Source: Lachnospiraceae bacterium
GTDB lineage: Bacteria > Bacillota > Clostridia > Lachnospirales > Lachnospiraceae
Direction: 5' to 3'
DNA length: 64,000 nt
Assembly: GCA_009774375.1 (NCBI GenBank)
Contig: VSNO01000005.1
Coordinates: 1-64,000, forward strand
Shown here: piece by piece, positions 52,601 to 61,944 of the stretch
How the letters are laid out: every line of letters begins with the position of its first letter
How positions within the stretch are numbered: position 1 is the first letter of the stretch
Position numbers and translations under genes: made by a program
Notes under the pieces: model-generated
Seen by the model: only the letters and a program-made list of their open reading frames with translations
What the model was told of the DNA's origin: nothing
Databases searched by the model: none

Positions 52601-53412
52601 TTGTCCATTCTTCCGGCAAAGATCTCCTCGCGCACGGCAAGGTACTGATCGTACGTCGTCCTGATCGGCTCCGAATAATAGCCATCCTCAAAATCAATAT
52701 GCTTTAACTCTGTAGAGAATGTCGTGTGCCGGCAGTGGTCAGACCAGTACGTGTCAAGCACCCGGATCTCCGTCACGGTCGGATTCCTGTGTTCCTCATC
52801 CCTGAAATACTTCTGGATATGCAGAAAATCCCTGAACGTCATGGCAAGCCCGAGCGAATCATAAAGCTCCCTCAGATCGTCCTCAGCCATGTCCGCAAAT
52901 CCGTCAAAGCTCCCCACATCGGCCGGCTCCTCAAAAGTCTGCACCAATGTGTGCGGCTTCTCCATCCCCGTCTCCCTCGAGTCCACAGGATTGATACAGT
53001 ACCGTTTGATCTTATCAAACTCACTGGCAGATATATTTCCGATCAACAGATATGTGACTGCCGTCTTGATGACCGGCTGCTCGTCCTCATTTAAAAACTG
53101 CACACACTGCACTGCGGAATCCGCCCGCTGGTCAAACTGTCCCGGCAGGAACTCCACCGAAAAACAGCGGGAGTCTGCCGGCATCTCAATGTCCTCCATA
53201 TACAGATCATCGACAGGAGGCTCCGAAAACACGCTCCTGCATGCCTTCTCGAACACCTCCTCCGAGAGGTTCTCCACATCGTAGCGGATAAAGATCCTGA
53301 CTTTCTTTAATCCAGCAATGCCCAGATACCCTTTCAGTTCATCCTCCAGCTCCCTCGCCTTTACCGCAAAAGCTTCCTTCTTCTCCACATAGATCCGTTT
53401 TACATTCTCCAT
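49603..53412 (-). CDS. purL: Phosphoribosylformylglycinamidine synthase PurL (single-chain)
   Basis: A 1269-aa FGAM synthase, step 4 of purine synthesis. It is the long single-chain form with synthetase and glutaminase in one protein. D-T-Y-W-S-D-H-C-R-H-T-T-F near residue 230 and F-K-N-E-T-H-N-H-P-T are synthetase motifs. The glutaminase domain at the C-terminus has the nucleophile Cys in L-G-I-C-N-G-F-Q and its His/Glu in S-H-G-E-G-R-F, with F-P-G-T-N-C-E at its start. Firmicutes often have split PurL/Q/S; the fused form is common in Lachnospiraceae. Three starts are possible; 53412 has GGAGG at 8 bp. It is last of the purF-chemoreceptor-lipoprotein-purL run. Confidence 0.96.
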   Translation of the reverse strand: MENVKRIYVEKKEAFAVKARELEDELKGYLGIAGLKKVRIFIRYDVENLSEEVFEKACRSVFSEPPVDDLYMEDIEMPADSRCFSVEFLPGQFDQRADSAVQCVQFLNEDEQPVIKTAVTYLLIGNISASEFDKIKRYCINPVDSRETGMEKPHTLVQTFEEPADVGSFDGFADMAEDDLRELYDSLGLAMTFRDFLHIQKYFRDEEHRNPTVTEIRVLDTYWSDHCRHTTFSTELKHIDFEDGYYSEPIRTTYDQYLAVREEIFAGRMDKYVCLMDLALMAMRKLKKDGRLEDMEKSDEINACSIVVPVEIDKEDGKGVVTEEWLVNFKNETHNHPTEIEPFGGAATCLGGAIRDPLSGRTYVYQAMRVTGAADPTAPVENTMRGKLSQKKLVRGAASGYSSYGNQIGLATGFVKEIYHPNYVAKRMEIGAVMAAAPRASVIRENSDPGDIIILLGGRTGRDGCGGATGSSKVHTTASLSTCGAEVQKGNAPTERKLQRLFRRAEVSRIIKKCNDFGAGGVSVAIGELADGLVVDMDKVPKKYAGLDGTELAISESQERMAVVVDPKDADQFLAYAAEENLEAVKVATVTEEPRLVLMWRGKKVVDIARAFLNTNGAHQEASVYVDAPVKEDNYFDRIAVPKVENALKAGDVKGAVLATLNDLNVCSQKGLVEMFDGSIGAGSVFMPYGGKYQLTETQAMVAKLPVLKGKTDVVTMMAYGFDPYLSSWSPYHGAVYAVTESMSKIVAAGGDFRKIRFTFQEYFRRMTGEPSRWSQPFAALLGAYDAQIGYGLPSIGGKDSMSGTFNEIDVPPTLVSFAVDVAKKQDIITPELKNAGDRLVVFDLPKNEYDLPDYGKVMELYSGIARLIADKVIVAAYALDSKGIAASAAKMAFGNRMGVAFESTLAANELFENKMGSIIAEISADRFDALAGSGVAYRTVAVVLGENEGFVYKDVAVTMDEALKAWTSKLEKVFPTKALKGTDAVGTKLYDTKDVYVCKNKVAKPTVFIPVFPGTNCEYDSTIAFERAGANVVTKVFRNLSAGDIRDSVDVFERAIAQAQIIMFPGGFSAGDEPDGSAKFFATAFQNAKIREAVNRLLNERDGLALGICNGFQAMIKLGLVPYGEVAGQKEDSPTLTYNTINRHISRMVYTKVVTNKSPWLAFTELGRTYVTPASHGEGRFVAPKEWIDRLFANGQVATQYADFDGNISMDEEWNVNGSYAAIEGITSPDGRCLGKMAHVERRGDAVAMNIYGEQDMKIFEAGVQYFR

Positions 53413-53451
53413 TTTTTTATCCTCCATTTTATGTCGCATGCTGGCAGATGC

Positions 53452-54426
53452 CTACTGATCATACTGTGAGACGTTGCTGCTGTCCACGCGCTCGAAATCA
53501 ACCCAGACATATCTGCCGTCCTCGGTGCTTCCCTCAACATCCTTCACGCTGCCAGTCTCGACAAGCCGTATCGCCGCGTCAACCGCCGCATGCCCCTGTC
53601 CGCTTCCAGACTGGTATACCGTGAATGCCATCTCGCCGTTGCGGATCGCCTCACAGCCGTCCGCAGTGGCATCCACCCCCAGGATCGGGAGCGTACTGCA
53701 GTCAATGCCGTTATTCCTACACGCCTCCATGACGCCGAGCGCCATGGCATCATTGTTGCAGATCACACAATCTGCCGAAACGCCTGTCTTCAGAAACAGC
53801 TCAAACAGCTTCTGTGCCTGCGCGGTATCCCAGCCTGCACTGTCCTCGAACACATAGTGAACCTGCTTTCCGCTCTCCTCCAGCACCCTCTTCACGCCGC
53901 TCGTCCTTCCTACCGTGGCAGAATGGCTCGCCGGCCCCTTGATCAGCACCACATTGAACTCCTGTCTGCCAGACAGCTTACTCAGTACATATTCCGCCTG
54001 GAATGCTCCCGCGACCTGCTCGCTGGAACCGACATAAATGTATTTTCCCTCCTGTAAGTACTTCTCGTCCGGACAGCTGTTGACGAACACGATCGGGACA
54101 TCCCCCACGCTCATCTTCAGCTGGACCGCCGTATCCACCGAGACAGGACTGCATATGATCACGTCATAGTTCTCAGCCGCCGCCTTTTTTAACTGTTCTA
54201 CCTGACGCTCGATCGATCCCTGCGCATCCTCCATGGCAAACTGTGCCCCGGCCTGTGCCGCCTGTTCCGCGGCGCCGTCCACGAGCGTCTGGCGGAAGGT
54301 ATCCATCTGGTTCAATGCGAAGAAGATCTTTACCCCGCCTCTCCCTCTGGCTGCGCTCTGACCGCATCCCGGCACTGCACAGATCAGCAGGACGATCGCC
54401 AGCCACACGGAAATATATCTTTTCAT
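53452..54426 (-). CDS. Sugar-type substrate-binding lipoprotein
   Basis: A 324-aa lipoprotein of the RbsB/LacI-like periplasmic binding protein fold (type 1). A signal peptide ends in the lipobox V-P-G-C, followed by K-I-F-F-A-L-N-Q-M-D-T-F in strand 1, V-I-C-N-N-D-A-M-A-L-G-V in the hinge region, and G-V-D-A-T-A-D-G near the end. Ligands of the family are ribose, galactose, AI-2, inositol and some nucleosides. No ABC permease or ATPase is near. Instead the gene overlaps the chemoreceptor gene end and lies 39 bp before purL, so it probably presents its ligand to that receptor. Confidence 0.9.
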   Translation of the reverse strand: MKRYISVWLAIVLLICAVPGCGQSAARGRGGVKIFFALNQMDTFRQTLVDGAAEQAAQAGAQFAMEDAQGSIERQVEQLKKAAAENYDVIICSPVSVDTAVQLKMSVGDVPIVFVNSCPDEKYLQEGKYIYVGSSEQVAGAFQAEYVLSKLSGRQEFNVVLIKGPASHSATVGRTSGVKRVLEESGKQVHYVFEDSAGWDTAQAQKLFELFLKTGVSADCVICNNDAMALGVMEACRNNGIDCSTLPILGVDATADGCEAIRNGEMAFTVYQSGSGQGHAAVDAAIRLVETGSVKDVEGSTEDGRYVWVDFERVDSSNVSQYDQ

Positions 54427-54443
54427 ACAGCTTTTTCCTCTCA

Positions 54444-56484
<2,041 letters not shown>

Positions 56485-57891
56485 TCATTCCTTTCCATTC
56501 CAACAGTAGGTGCAGAGTTTGCAGTGATCCAGCCCTGTCGCGTCGAGCATATCGTCCAGCCTGTTGAAACGCAGCGAAGTGAAGTTCAACTCCTTCCGGA
56601 TATCCTCGACCATCCGCTCATATTTCTCAGACTCGGGATCTGCATATTCCTCCAGAACCTCTTTGGTCACATTGCCGTTTTCGAGCCGCTCGATCACGCG
56701 CCTGGTGATTAGATCCATCTCCGATGAGGAGCGGGAGAAGTTCAGATACTTGCAGCCGTACAGAAGCGGGGGGCACGCCGGCCTGATGTGGACCTCCTTC
56801 GCGCCGCTCTGGTACAGGAACTCCGTGGTCTCCCGCATCTGCGTCCCCCGCACGATCGAGTCGTCGATCAGCAGCAGGCTCTTATCCTTGATCAGCTCGT
56901 CCACCGCCAGCAGCTTCATCCTGGCGATCAGATTACGCTTGCTCTGTATGGTCGGCATGAAAGAGCGCGGCCACGTCGGCGTGTACTTGATAAACGGTCT
57001 GGAAAAGGGAATGCCCGACTCATTGGCATATCCGACCGCATGGGCGATGCCGGAGTCCGGAACGCCAGCCACGATATCCGGTTTCACATTGTCGCGCCGC
57101 GCCATCTTCTCCCCGCAGCGATAGCGCATCTGCTCCACGTTGACACCCTCGTAGGAGCTGGCGGGATACCCGTAATAAACCCACAGAAATGTGCAGATCT
57201 TCATGTCCTTCTGCGGATTTACGAGCGTCACGCAGTTCTTCTCCGTCATCACCACGACCTCGCCGGGTCCCAGCTCCTTATAATCTGTGTATCCCAGATT
57301 TTTGTAGGCGAAGTTCTCAAACGAAGCGCAGAAGCCGTCGTCCTTCTTTCCGATCGAGATCGGCGTCCTGCCGTACTTATCCCGCGCAGCATAGATCCCC
57401 GCCTTGTTCATCAGCAGGATCGACAGCGAGCCGTCGATCGACTCCAGCGCAAAATTGATGCCCTCGATCAAATTTTCCCTGCGGTTGATCAGCGCCGCGA
57501 CAAGCTCCGTGGCATTGACCTCCCCGCCGCTCATCTCCTGAAAATGTGCATGTCCCACATCAAAGAGACGCTGTATCAGCTCATCTGTGTTGTTAATCTT
57601 TCCCACAGTCGTCAGCGCATATGTGCCGTGATGCGAACGTATGATCAGAGGCTGCGGCTCGTAGTCCGATATACAGCCAATACCGTAGTTCCCATGCATC
57701 TCCGTCACATCCTTGTCAAATTTGGTTCGGAACGGTGCATTCTCAATGTTATGGATCGCCCTGTTGAACCCATCTGCCCCGTAAACCGCCATACCGCCGC
57801 GCCGCGTCCCCAGATGGGAGTGGTAGTCAATGCCAAAAAACAGATCAAATACACAATCCTGCTGTGATGTTACTCCAAAAAAGCCGCCCAT
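56485..57891 (-). CDS. purF: PurF-like amidophosphoribosyltransferase without glutaminase residues
   Basis: A 468-aa PurF homologue. The PRPP site is intact (L-L-L-I-D-D-S-I-V-R-G-T near residue 345) and the C-terminus has C-K-L-C-T-Y-C-W, like the iron-sulfur Cys of Gram-positive PurF. However, the mature enzyme should begin with Cys, and here the start reads M-G-G-F-F-G-V. The oxyanion-hole H-N-G becomes T-V-G-K, and the R-Y-S-T region reads C-I-S-D-Y-E. So glutamine cannot be hydrolysed; it may use free ammonia or another partner. The ATG at 57891 has GAAAGGA at 7 bp, and no in-frame start nearby puts a Cys at position 1. Confidence 0.85.
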   Translation of the reverse strand: MGGFFGVTSQQDCVFDLFFGIDYHSHLGTRRGGMAVYGADGFNRAIHNIENAPFRTKFDKDVTEMHGNYGIGCISDYEPQPLIIRSHHGTYALTTVGKINNTDELIQRLFDVGHAHFQEMSGGEVNATELVAALINRRENLIEGINFALESIDGSLSILLMNKAGIYAARDKYGRTPISIGKKDDGFCASFENFAYKNLGYTDYKELGPGEVVVMTEKNCVTLVNPQKDMKICTFLWVYYGYPASSYEGVNVEQMRYRCGEKMARRDNVKPDIVAGVPDSGIAHAVGYANESGIPFSRPFIKYTPTWPRSFMPTIQSKRNLIARMKLLAVDELIKDKSLLLIDDSIVRGTQMRETTEFLYQSGAKEVHIRPACPPLLYGCKYLNFSRSSSEMDLITRRVIERLENGNVTKEVLEEYADPESEKYERMVEDIRKELNFTSLRFNRLDDMLDATGLDHCKLCTYCWNGKE

Positions 57892-57993
57892 TTCAGTTTC
57901 CTTTCTGTTATAAAATTTGTACGATTCAGATACTGCTGCTGTAGCTGTATACATGTCCAATCTCAACATGATGTCTGCACAGCCCATACATAT

Positions 57994-58022
57994 ATTATAT
58001 TTCTTCGCGCCGAATACCACAA
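57994..58022 (-). promoter_or_regulatory. Promoter of the purF operon
   Basis: Minus-strand TTGTGG (58017-58022) and TATAAT (57994-57999) with a 17-bp spacer, about 100 bp upstream of the purF ATG. The leader contains no recognised riboswitch or PurBox. Confidence 0.75.
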
Positions 58023-58047
58023 GTAAAAATTTTGCAGAACGCAAAAT

Positions 58048-58074
58048 CGGGCAGGAAATCTGCTTCCCTGCCCG
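58048..58074 (-). terminator. Terminator of the SUKH gene
   Basis: CGGGCAGG (58048-58055) and CCTGCCCG (58067-58074) form a perfect 8-bp GC-rich stem, followed on the minus strand by ATTTTG. It lies just past the SUKH stop and before the purF promoter. Confidence 0.7.
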
Positions 58075-58080
58075 GTATCT

Positions 58081-58770
58081 TCATCTTCGCATCTGAACAT
58101 AAAAACTATAATCCGGCATCTCCTCACCGCACGCCCTCAGCTGCCGCTCATACGCCTTATCATATTTTCCGCAGAAATACACATCCAGCAGCGCCTTAAA
58201 ATCCGGAAACTTCCGCTCGCCTGCCGCCCTGCCGTTCCCGTCGATATATCCCGCGGCTTTCCAGTCGAACACCGTCTCGTCAAACCGGCAGATCTGCCAG
58301 GTTGACGGATCGTCCTCACGGATATCTGCTGTTTGGTTCAGGTCAATGCACAATGGGCCATCCCACTCGCCGATCGGCACCAGATTCCTGACACAGTCCA
58401 GTTTCAGATTTATGAGCTCCCTGTCTGTGCAGATCCTGCGGAAACTCTCCATGCCCGCATACAGATTCCTGAGCGGCTCCTGCCGCGGCAGCGAGATCAG
58501 TTCGATCCAGCACAGACCTTTCTCACTCTCCGGTTCGCTGTGTTCCATGCCGTCCAGCGGCACAGGTGCGCACATGATTGTGAAATCATAGCTGTACGCC
58601 TTCAAAAACGCCCTGAAAAGATCCGGAAGCCTGACATCAAACGTTCTCTCAAATTCATCAACATCCTGGTCTGTCACCGTACTGGGCGTCAGCATGGATT
58701 CACTCACGACCCCTCTCCTGATCAGTTTCCGAAATGCCTTCTCCACAATCTGTTTCTGTGTCTGTACCAT
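58081..58770 (-). CDS. SMI1/KNR4 (SUKH) domain protein
   Basis: A 229-aa soluble protein. Residues about 35-180 resemble the SMI1/KNR4 (SUKH) fold: V-D-E-F-E-R-T-F-D-V-R-L-P-D-L-F-R-A-F-L is the usual start of the domain, followed by acidic loops and W-D-G-P-L-C-I-D-L. SUKH proteins are most often immunity proteins against secreted nuclease or other polymorphic toxins. No toxin gene is adjacent, so it may be an orphan immunity gene. The start at 58770 has GAGG; longer frames run into the promoter region. LytTR-type repeats lie right upstream. Confidence 0.8.
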   Translation of the reverse strand: MVQTQKQIVEKAFRKLIRRGVVSESMLTPSTVTDQDVDEFERTFDVRLPDLFRAFLKAYSYDFTIMCAPVPLDGMEHSEPESEKGLCWIELISLPRQEPLRNLYAGMESFRRICTDRELINLKLDCVRNLVPIGEWDGPLCIDLNQTADIREDDPSTWQICRFDETVFDWKAAGYIDGNGRAAGERKFPDFKALLDVYFCGKYDKAYERQLRACGEEMPDYSFYVQMRR

Positions 58771-58815
58771 ACATCTTACCTCTTCTGCTTCCTGATTTTC
58801 TATGAGATAAAATAT

Positions 58816-58876
58816 ATCATACCCAGAAACGCCATTGTTCAAAACGGCGAAATCCATATATAAAATGGCGAAATCC
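58816..58876 (-). promoter_or_regulatory. SUKH gene promoter with LytTR-type direct repeats
   Basis: AAAAyGGCGAAATCC (plus-strand sense) occurs at 58841-58855 and 58862-58876, differing at one base, with a 21-bp period, two helical turns. On the minus strand the repeats lie directly upstream of and touch a TTGAAC -35 (58837-58842); the -10 TATGAT (58816-58821) is spaced only 15 bp. A non-optimal spacer next to 9-bp repeats with 12-bp gap is the known AgrA/LytTR activation layout. Confidence 0.7.
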
Positions 58877-58882
58877 GTCGTT

Positions 58883-60205
58883 TTACGGAGCCTCCTTAAC
58901 CGGGACATACATCAGTATCCTGACCTCAAACAGGCCGTCCTCATCGCTGATCTCCATGCTTCCGTCATATTTTTCCACGATCCGCCTCACATTCCTGATC
59001 CCAAGTCCGTGAACCTGCGACTCATCTGTCCTGTCATACGCCTTTGTGGACTGATACCAGTCCTCCGTTTTCACCAGCTCTCCGCTGTAGCTGTTTCTGA
59101 CCTCGATAAAGAGCATTCCTTTCCGATACCGGATCTTAACCTGCAAAAGCCGCTCCTGCGACTTTCCTGCCGCCTCGATCGCATTCTCCATCAGATTGCC
59201 GAGGATAATGTTCCAGTCAAACGCCGGCATATCCAACGCCTCCGGCACGCTCACACGGCATCTGACGTTTTCCAGCTCACGCTCTGCCCGCTCGAGCATC
59301 AGGTTCATCAGGCTGTCGATATCCGCGTTGCCGCTGCTGATATGCTCCCCCTCATTCAGCAGATCCGCCTGCATATTCCGGACATACTCCGCGATCTCCT
59401 GCGGCTTCCCCCTGTCCGCCATCATCTGGATCTCGCTCAGATGATGCTTCAGATCGTGCCGCAGTCCGCGCACCTTTTCCTCCGATCTCATGACGACATT
59501 GAGCTGGTTGGAATAGCTCTCGAGCTGGCGTGCCACAAGGGCGCTCTCCTTCAGCTTGATATAGGCTCCCACCAGATCATCGCAGATGTAAAACACGATC
59601 AGGTTCAGACAGATGATCCCCGCGCTGACTGCCGAGCCCGCCAGACGGTTCTCCGTCTCGGATAAGATCATCACAAACATCATGACCGCGCTGATACCCG
59701 GCAAAAATATCAGCAGATCCCAGTGTTTCAGCGATGTGTCTTCCCTGATGTTCTTGATGCAGAACTTCTCCATCACGCGCTCGCACACATACATGAATAA
59801 AAATATGGCATAGTACATCTCCCGCCCATACACTCCATCCACCCTGCAGTCATATAGCATATACACTGCCAGCGTCTCGCAGAACAGATTCATGCCCTGG
59901 ATCAGCAGTGCCGCCAGCAGTCTCTTCCCATTCTTTCCATGATATAGCTGTGTCAGCAGATATAAGAGCAGGGTATCCGCGATAAATCGCACCGGCATCA
60001 CGGCAGACAGTGCGTCAACCAGACAGACGCCCGCCAGATAAGACATATACACTGCCAGAGCCACACCCCGTTCGGCCCACACCGCCCTCCTGTCTGAAAC
60101 CGTGCGCAGAAAGGACGTCAGCCACGCCGCATGCCCGTGTACATCAAAAATACTGTGTATGTACCTGAAAATAATGTATAGTACTGCAACCCGAAATACT
60201 GCCAT
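58883..60205 (-). CDS. GHKL-domain sensor histidine kinase (AgrC-like)
   Basis: A 440-aa membrane kinase of the AgrC/ComD type. The N-terminal half has six or seven membrane segments (about 1-215) that sense the signal. The DHp segment carries L-R-H-D-L-K-H-H with the phosphorylated His near 255. The ATPase part has the N-box L-M-E-N-A-I-E-A and H-G-L-G-I-R-N-V. Such kinases answer peptides or other outside signals and phosphorylate LytTR regulators. The ATG starts one base after the regulator's stop, so the two are coupled. No AgrB/AgrD-type peptide gene is visible, so the signal is unknown. Confidence 0.92.
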   Translation of the reverse strand: MAVFRVAVLYIIFRYIHSIFDVHGHAAWLTSFLRTVSDRRAVWAERGVALAVYMSYLAGVCLVDALSAVMPVRFIADTLLLYLLTQLYHGKNGKRLLAALLIQGMNLFCETLAVYMLYDCRVDGVYGREMYYAIFLFMYVCERVMEKFCIKNIREDTSLKHWDLLIFLPGISAVMMFVMILSETENRLAGSAVSAGIICLNLIVFYICDDLVGAYIKLKESALVARQLESYSNQLNVVMRSEEKVRGLRHDLKHHLSEIQMMADRGKPQEIAEYVRNMQADLLNEGEHISSGNADIDSLMNLMLERAERELENVRCRVSVPEALDMPAFDWNIILGNLMENAIEAAGKSQERLLQVKIRYRKGMLFIEVRNSYSGELVKTEDWYQSTKAYDRTDESQVHGLGIRNVRRIVEKYDGSMEISDEDGLFEVRILMYVPVKEAP

Positions 60206-60206
60206 C

Positions 60207-60926
60207 TCAAGAATCCTGTCCCCATGCATAATCCATAATCTGTTTCCGAACCTGTTTCCTGTAGGGCTGGCTGATGCTCAGCTCCACGCCCCCGCTCATC
60301 TTCACAAGCTCATAGCTGCATTCATTCATGTGGTTCATGTTGATGATATACGACTGATGGATCTGTAAAAAATTCCCCGGCAGGATGTCTGCCAGGTCCC
60401 TGATCTTTCCGGTGAACTGTACCGTCGACTCCGCCGTGACCATATTGATCTTCTTATTTTCACTGCCAAAATAAAGAATTTCCCTGTACGGGATCTTGCA
60501 GCTGTAGCCATTCGCCCTGTACTCAAACACGGTATTGCCGCGGTTGTACAGGCGCAGCGCCTCATCGATCGTCTCATAAATATCCTGCGCACTGACCGGC
60601 TTTATGAGAAAATCGATCGGATGGATCTTGAAGAGCTCGAGCGCATAGCTGCTCTTGGATGAAATAAAGGCGATGCTGATGTCCTGATTCTCCAGTTCAC
60701 GGCGGATCAGCCTGCCCACCTGTATACCGTCTGTGGACACCAGTTCGATATCCAGAAAAAGCAGATCGATCGCTTTCTTCTTCTGCATATCCTGATACAG
60801 CCCTTCCCCTGTATTCCAGACTGTAACCTCTATCCCGACCTTATTTCTCCTGTCATACTCATATATCATCTCCGCGATCTGCGCGCACGCGGCGTGCTCG
60901 TCATCGCAAATACCTATATTATACAT
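60207..60926 (-). CDS. LytTR family response regulator (AgrA-like)
   Basis: A 239-aa regulator. The receiver domain (1-120) has I-C-D-D-E, the phosphorylated Asp in L-L-F-L-D-I-E-L, and the Lys in F-L-I-K-P-V. The C-terminal LytTR domain (about 135-235) has Y-F-G-S-E-N-K-K-I, F-L-Q-I-H-Q-S-Y-I-I-N and Q-P-Y-R-K. LytTR proteins bind pairs of direct repeats spaced about 21 bp. A TTG at 60935 is possible, but the ATG at 60926 has AAAGG at a better distance. It is 18 bp after the DUF6273-type gene. Confidence 0.94.
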   Translation of the reverse strand: MYNIGICDDEHAACAQIAEMIYEYDRRNKVGIEVTVWNTGEGLYQDMQKKKAIDLLFLDIELVSTDGIQVGRLIRRELENQDISIAFISSKSSYALELFKIHPIDFLIKPVSAQDIYETIDEALRLYNRGNTVFEYRANGYSCKIPYREILYFGSENKKINMVTAESTVQFTGKIRDLADILPGNFLQIHQSYIINMNHMNECSYELVKMSGGVELSISQPYRKQVRKQIMDYAWGQDS

Positions 60927-60944
60927 ATCGATCAAGCCTTTCCA

Positions 60945-61925
60945 TCATTCCTCTTCCAGGCTGCCCGGCTCCCCTGTCTCCTCCTGTGTACCGCTCTCGG
61001 GTTCCCTGTTCAACAGCTCTATCTTCCCAGTGTCCACCTTCACCGCCGGGCGCACGCCAAATCCCTCCAGCCCTGCCGCCTTGTCGCCGCGCAGCAGCCT
61101 CGATCTGTAACCGATATCGACGACATAGCAGTTGCTCGCCATATCCGGCACCGGCTCGCGCAGCCACCAGTAATACGCCTCGATCCCCAGCTCGAGCGAA
61201 TACATGTTGTACCATGTCGTCTGATCCTGTTCGACTGCCTGCGGCGTCGGCTTCGCACGGATACTGACATCCGCCTCGACAAGCCACGACAGTTCGTCCT
61301 CCGAGAGCAGGTACACCAGATCCGTGCTCCGAACCTCCCCGCCATCCAGTGCATTGCCGTTTGTGACGTTCTCTGTCGGCACGATCGCGTCCCGCTCCTG
61401 CTGGGTAAATCCGGTGAGAAATCCGGGCTCGCTCGCGTATCCGTTCTTGTGGGAGGACATCGCGCCCGCGACAGGCCCGATCCCGTCATAGATCACATTC
61501 TCCCTGTCTGAGTTCAGCCATGCCCGAAGATCCGAGTCCGCCCAACGGCTGTTGCCGCGCACATGCGCCTGCAGCTCCATATCGCTGTCCGCCTCCGTCC
61601 GGTCAACACTCCAGTAGCTGTTCCCGTCGTCATCACAGTTAAATTCTCCGCTGTCCGCCGCATTAAACGCCTTCATCGTCAGGATATTCTCGGCAATCAG
61701 CACCACCTCTCCATTCTTTTCAATGCCGATGACCCTCCACTCGATCGGTTCGCCGAGATACGTTCCGAACAGGACATGGTCCCCCAGCGCAGGGAGCATG
61801 TCAGCGCCGGTCTGCCGTGCCATGCCTCTCTCGTGAAAATACATGATGGTGCAGATCGTCACGACCGCGATCATCTCAATGAGCTCAAGCGCCCTCTTGC
61901 GTCTGTCTGTACTTCTGTCCTTCAC
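60945..61925 (-). CDS. Membrane-anchored DUF6273-type protein
   Basis: A 326-aa protein: a short basic start, one membrane helix (about 13-30), then an outside domain of about 250 residues and a Glu-rich end. The features I-E-W-R-V-I-G, the L-R-x-W-L-N-S-D near residue 130, W-W-L-R-E-P near 245 and G-V-R-P-A-V-K-V near 295 match the DUF6273 domain, which is common on the surface of Firmicutes and of unknown role. The start codon is GTG after GGGGAAG. It lies between the metal ATPase and the response regulator with gaps of about 19 bp, and may give surface input to that signalling pair. Confidence 0.83.
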   Translation of the reverse strand: MKDRSTDRRKRALELIEMIAVVTICTIMYFHERGMARQTGADMLPALGDHVLFGTYLGEPIEWRVIGIEKNGEVVLIAENILTMKAFNAADSGEFNCDDDGNSYWSVDRTEADSDMELQAHVRGNSRWADSDLRAWLNSDRENVIYDGIGPVAGAMSSHKNGYASEPGFLTGFTQQERDAIVPTENVTNGNALDGGEVRSTDLVYLLSEDELSWLVEADVSIRAKPTPQAVEQDQTTWYNMYSLELGIEAYYWWLREPVPDMASNCYVVDIGYRSRLLRGDKAAGLEGFGVRPAVKVDTGKIELLNREPESGTQEETGEPGSLEEE

Positions 61926-61944
61926 TTTTCTTCCCCGCCTGATC

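Noticed and set aside
57892..58044. N-terminal extension of PurF that would add Cys residues
   Set aside because: The longer frame has no Shine-Dalgarno and runs through the promoter; the 57891 ATG has a good one. None of the upstream Cys is next to G-x-F-G.
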